Positions 4,445 to 5,048 of a stretch of DNA of 5,048 bases are shown here, piece after piece. The position numbers were made by a program, and so were the translations under genes. Positions within the stretch are counted from its first letter, which is position 1, and every line of letters begins with the position of its first letter. The notes below the pieces were generated by a model. That model saw nothing but the letters and a program-made list of their open reading frames with translations. It made no database searches and was not told where the DNA came from. The DNA comes from Chitinophagaceae bacterium (GTDB lineage: Bacteria > Bacteroidota > Bacteroidia > Chitinophagales > Chitinophagaceae), in NCBI GenBank assembly GCA_026785745.1, contig JAJAZO010000278.1, positions 1-5,048 of the forward strand. The letters are read 5' to 3'.

Positions 4445-5048
4445 CATTTTCAGCCGAAACCTGCTTCAGTAGTGGTATTTCAGCGAATAATGCATTCACT
4501 TTTTGAGTTAGAACTCGATCTTTTTTTTTGTTATACAGGATTCCGTCAGGAAATACCAGGTACTGTAGCTTCTGCTTGTGACTAAAATCTGATGAAAGCC
4601 ATAACTGGCTTAAGTTCTCAGCGATTAAAATTCCTTTTTCTACGATGGGATTTAAGTTAGAACTGTCAAATAATGTTTCGGCCAATTCTGTCTTAAATGT
4701 TTCAACCTCTGCGGTGAACCTTAGTTTGAACTTTTCGAAAATATCTTTCTTTAATTCACCGACAGCATACCTTTCTTCCATTCCCTCTTTTTTATTCTCT
4801 AATTCAGCGATTCGCTTTTTGAGCTGAACATAATCCTGCAGTTGGTGATGTAGCTTTTCTTTTAATTTCCTTAAAAGAACTTTTCTTAATTTTTCACTGC
4901 ACCCCTTGTTATACTCAAATTGAGTTTATAGGTTCTGGAAATAACCGTTGAGTTTGGTGGCGCTGATGTTGGTTTTGCTACCCTTGCAGCGGGCCTTATA
5001 ATACCAATGCTTTTTCGACTCGAACCCTGTAAGGGGTGACCCAAACTC

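Larger units (their letters stand above)
4200..5048 (-). pseudogene. Large serine-type site-specific recombinase, C-terminal part, with internal stop
   Basis: The minus strand reads in one frame from the window edge at 5048 to the TAG at 4202-4200, apart from a TAA at 4928-4926. The first 40 codons, including SPLTGFESKKHWYYKARCKG and ISATKLNGYFQNL, resemble the zinc-ribbon region of large serine recombinases, where LTG, YYK and SATKLN-like words follow a CxxCG pair. After the stop, the same frame gives a Lys/Glu-rich coiled-coil stretch and then the family's C-terminal words NLSQLWLSSDF and QKLQYLVFPDGILYNKKKD. The usual ribbon cysteines after YYK appear largely replaced (A, S and T at the expected positions). 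The frame ends by running antisense through the terminator (SNLQKDC) and the complete tRNA (from TRIGFKPMTPNLEGL onward); everything after about position 4403 is therefore tRNA-derived or host sequence. The catalytic serine domain would lie beyond 5048. Recombinases of this kind cut and join att sites to move an integrative element. With the nonsense codon the gene is probably dead. The family assignment is from memory of its C-terminal motifs. Confidence 0.75.

Noticed and set aside
4645..4827. Plus-strand ORF of 60 codons
   Set aside because: It is antisense to the coiled-coil part of the recombinase.
5008..5048. tRNA-like text on the minus strand (AGGGTTCGAGTC near GGGTCACCCC), possibly a second att copy
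   Set aside because: It lies in frame in the recombinase as PLTGFES, a normal family segment, and lacks the rest of a tRNA fold; the T-arm look is a coincidence.

Overview
The window looks like chromosomal DNA from a member of the Bacteroidota, most likely near the Chitinophagaceae. The reasons are moderate GC content, starts without clear Shine-Dalgarno sequences, a perfect Bacteroidota-type -7 box (TAnnTTTG) in front of the tRNA, the style of the histidine-degradation proteins, and a recombinase C-terminus of a type I associate with this phylum. The assignment is an inference from sequence alone.

Layout: (1) positions 1-439, minus strand, hold the N-terminal 146 codons of urocanate hydratase (hutU), cut by the window edge. 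(2) 440-586 is a divergent intergenic region filled by a 76-bp palindromic repeat. (3) 587-1294, plus strand, is a DeoD-type nucleoside phosphorylase with every catalytic residue I could check in place. (4) About 1334-2051 is a small repeat island: palindromic repeat units on both sides of a decayed GIY-YIG nuclease-like gene (minus strand, two single-base frameshifts). (5) 2069-3634, minus strand, is intact histidine ammonia-lyase (hutH) with a plausible promoter at 3654-3685. (6) 3735-4249, plus strand, is a small unrecognised secreted-protein gene broken by one frameshift near its 3' end. (7) 4310-4444 is a tRNA-Arg(TCT) unit with its own promoter and a factor-independent terminator. (8) 4200-5048, minus strand, is the C-terminal part of a large serine-type recombinase. 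It carries an internal stop, and its reading frame runs antisense through the tRNA terminator and the whole tRNA.

Function: HutH (histidine to urocanate) and HutU (urocanate to imidazolonepropionate) are the first two steps of histidine catabolism. They lie on the same strand but are separated by the oppositely oriented phosphorylase and the repeat island, so they are unlikely to share one simple transcript. The right end looks like the edge of a mobile element integrated at the tRNA-Arg 3' end, with the rest of the element beyond position 5048.

I see no new multi-gene system. The most interesting signals are at the tRNA. Its D-loop and T-loop carry a paired G19-to-A and C56-to-T change. Its terminator hairpin is also the coding sequence of the recombinase C-terminus on the opposite strand. 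The second point of interest is the GIY-YIG gene embedded in palindromic repeats, which suggests a repeat family that travels with this nuclease type.
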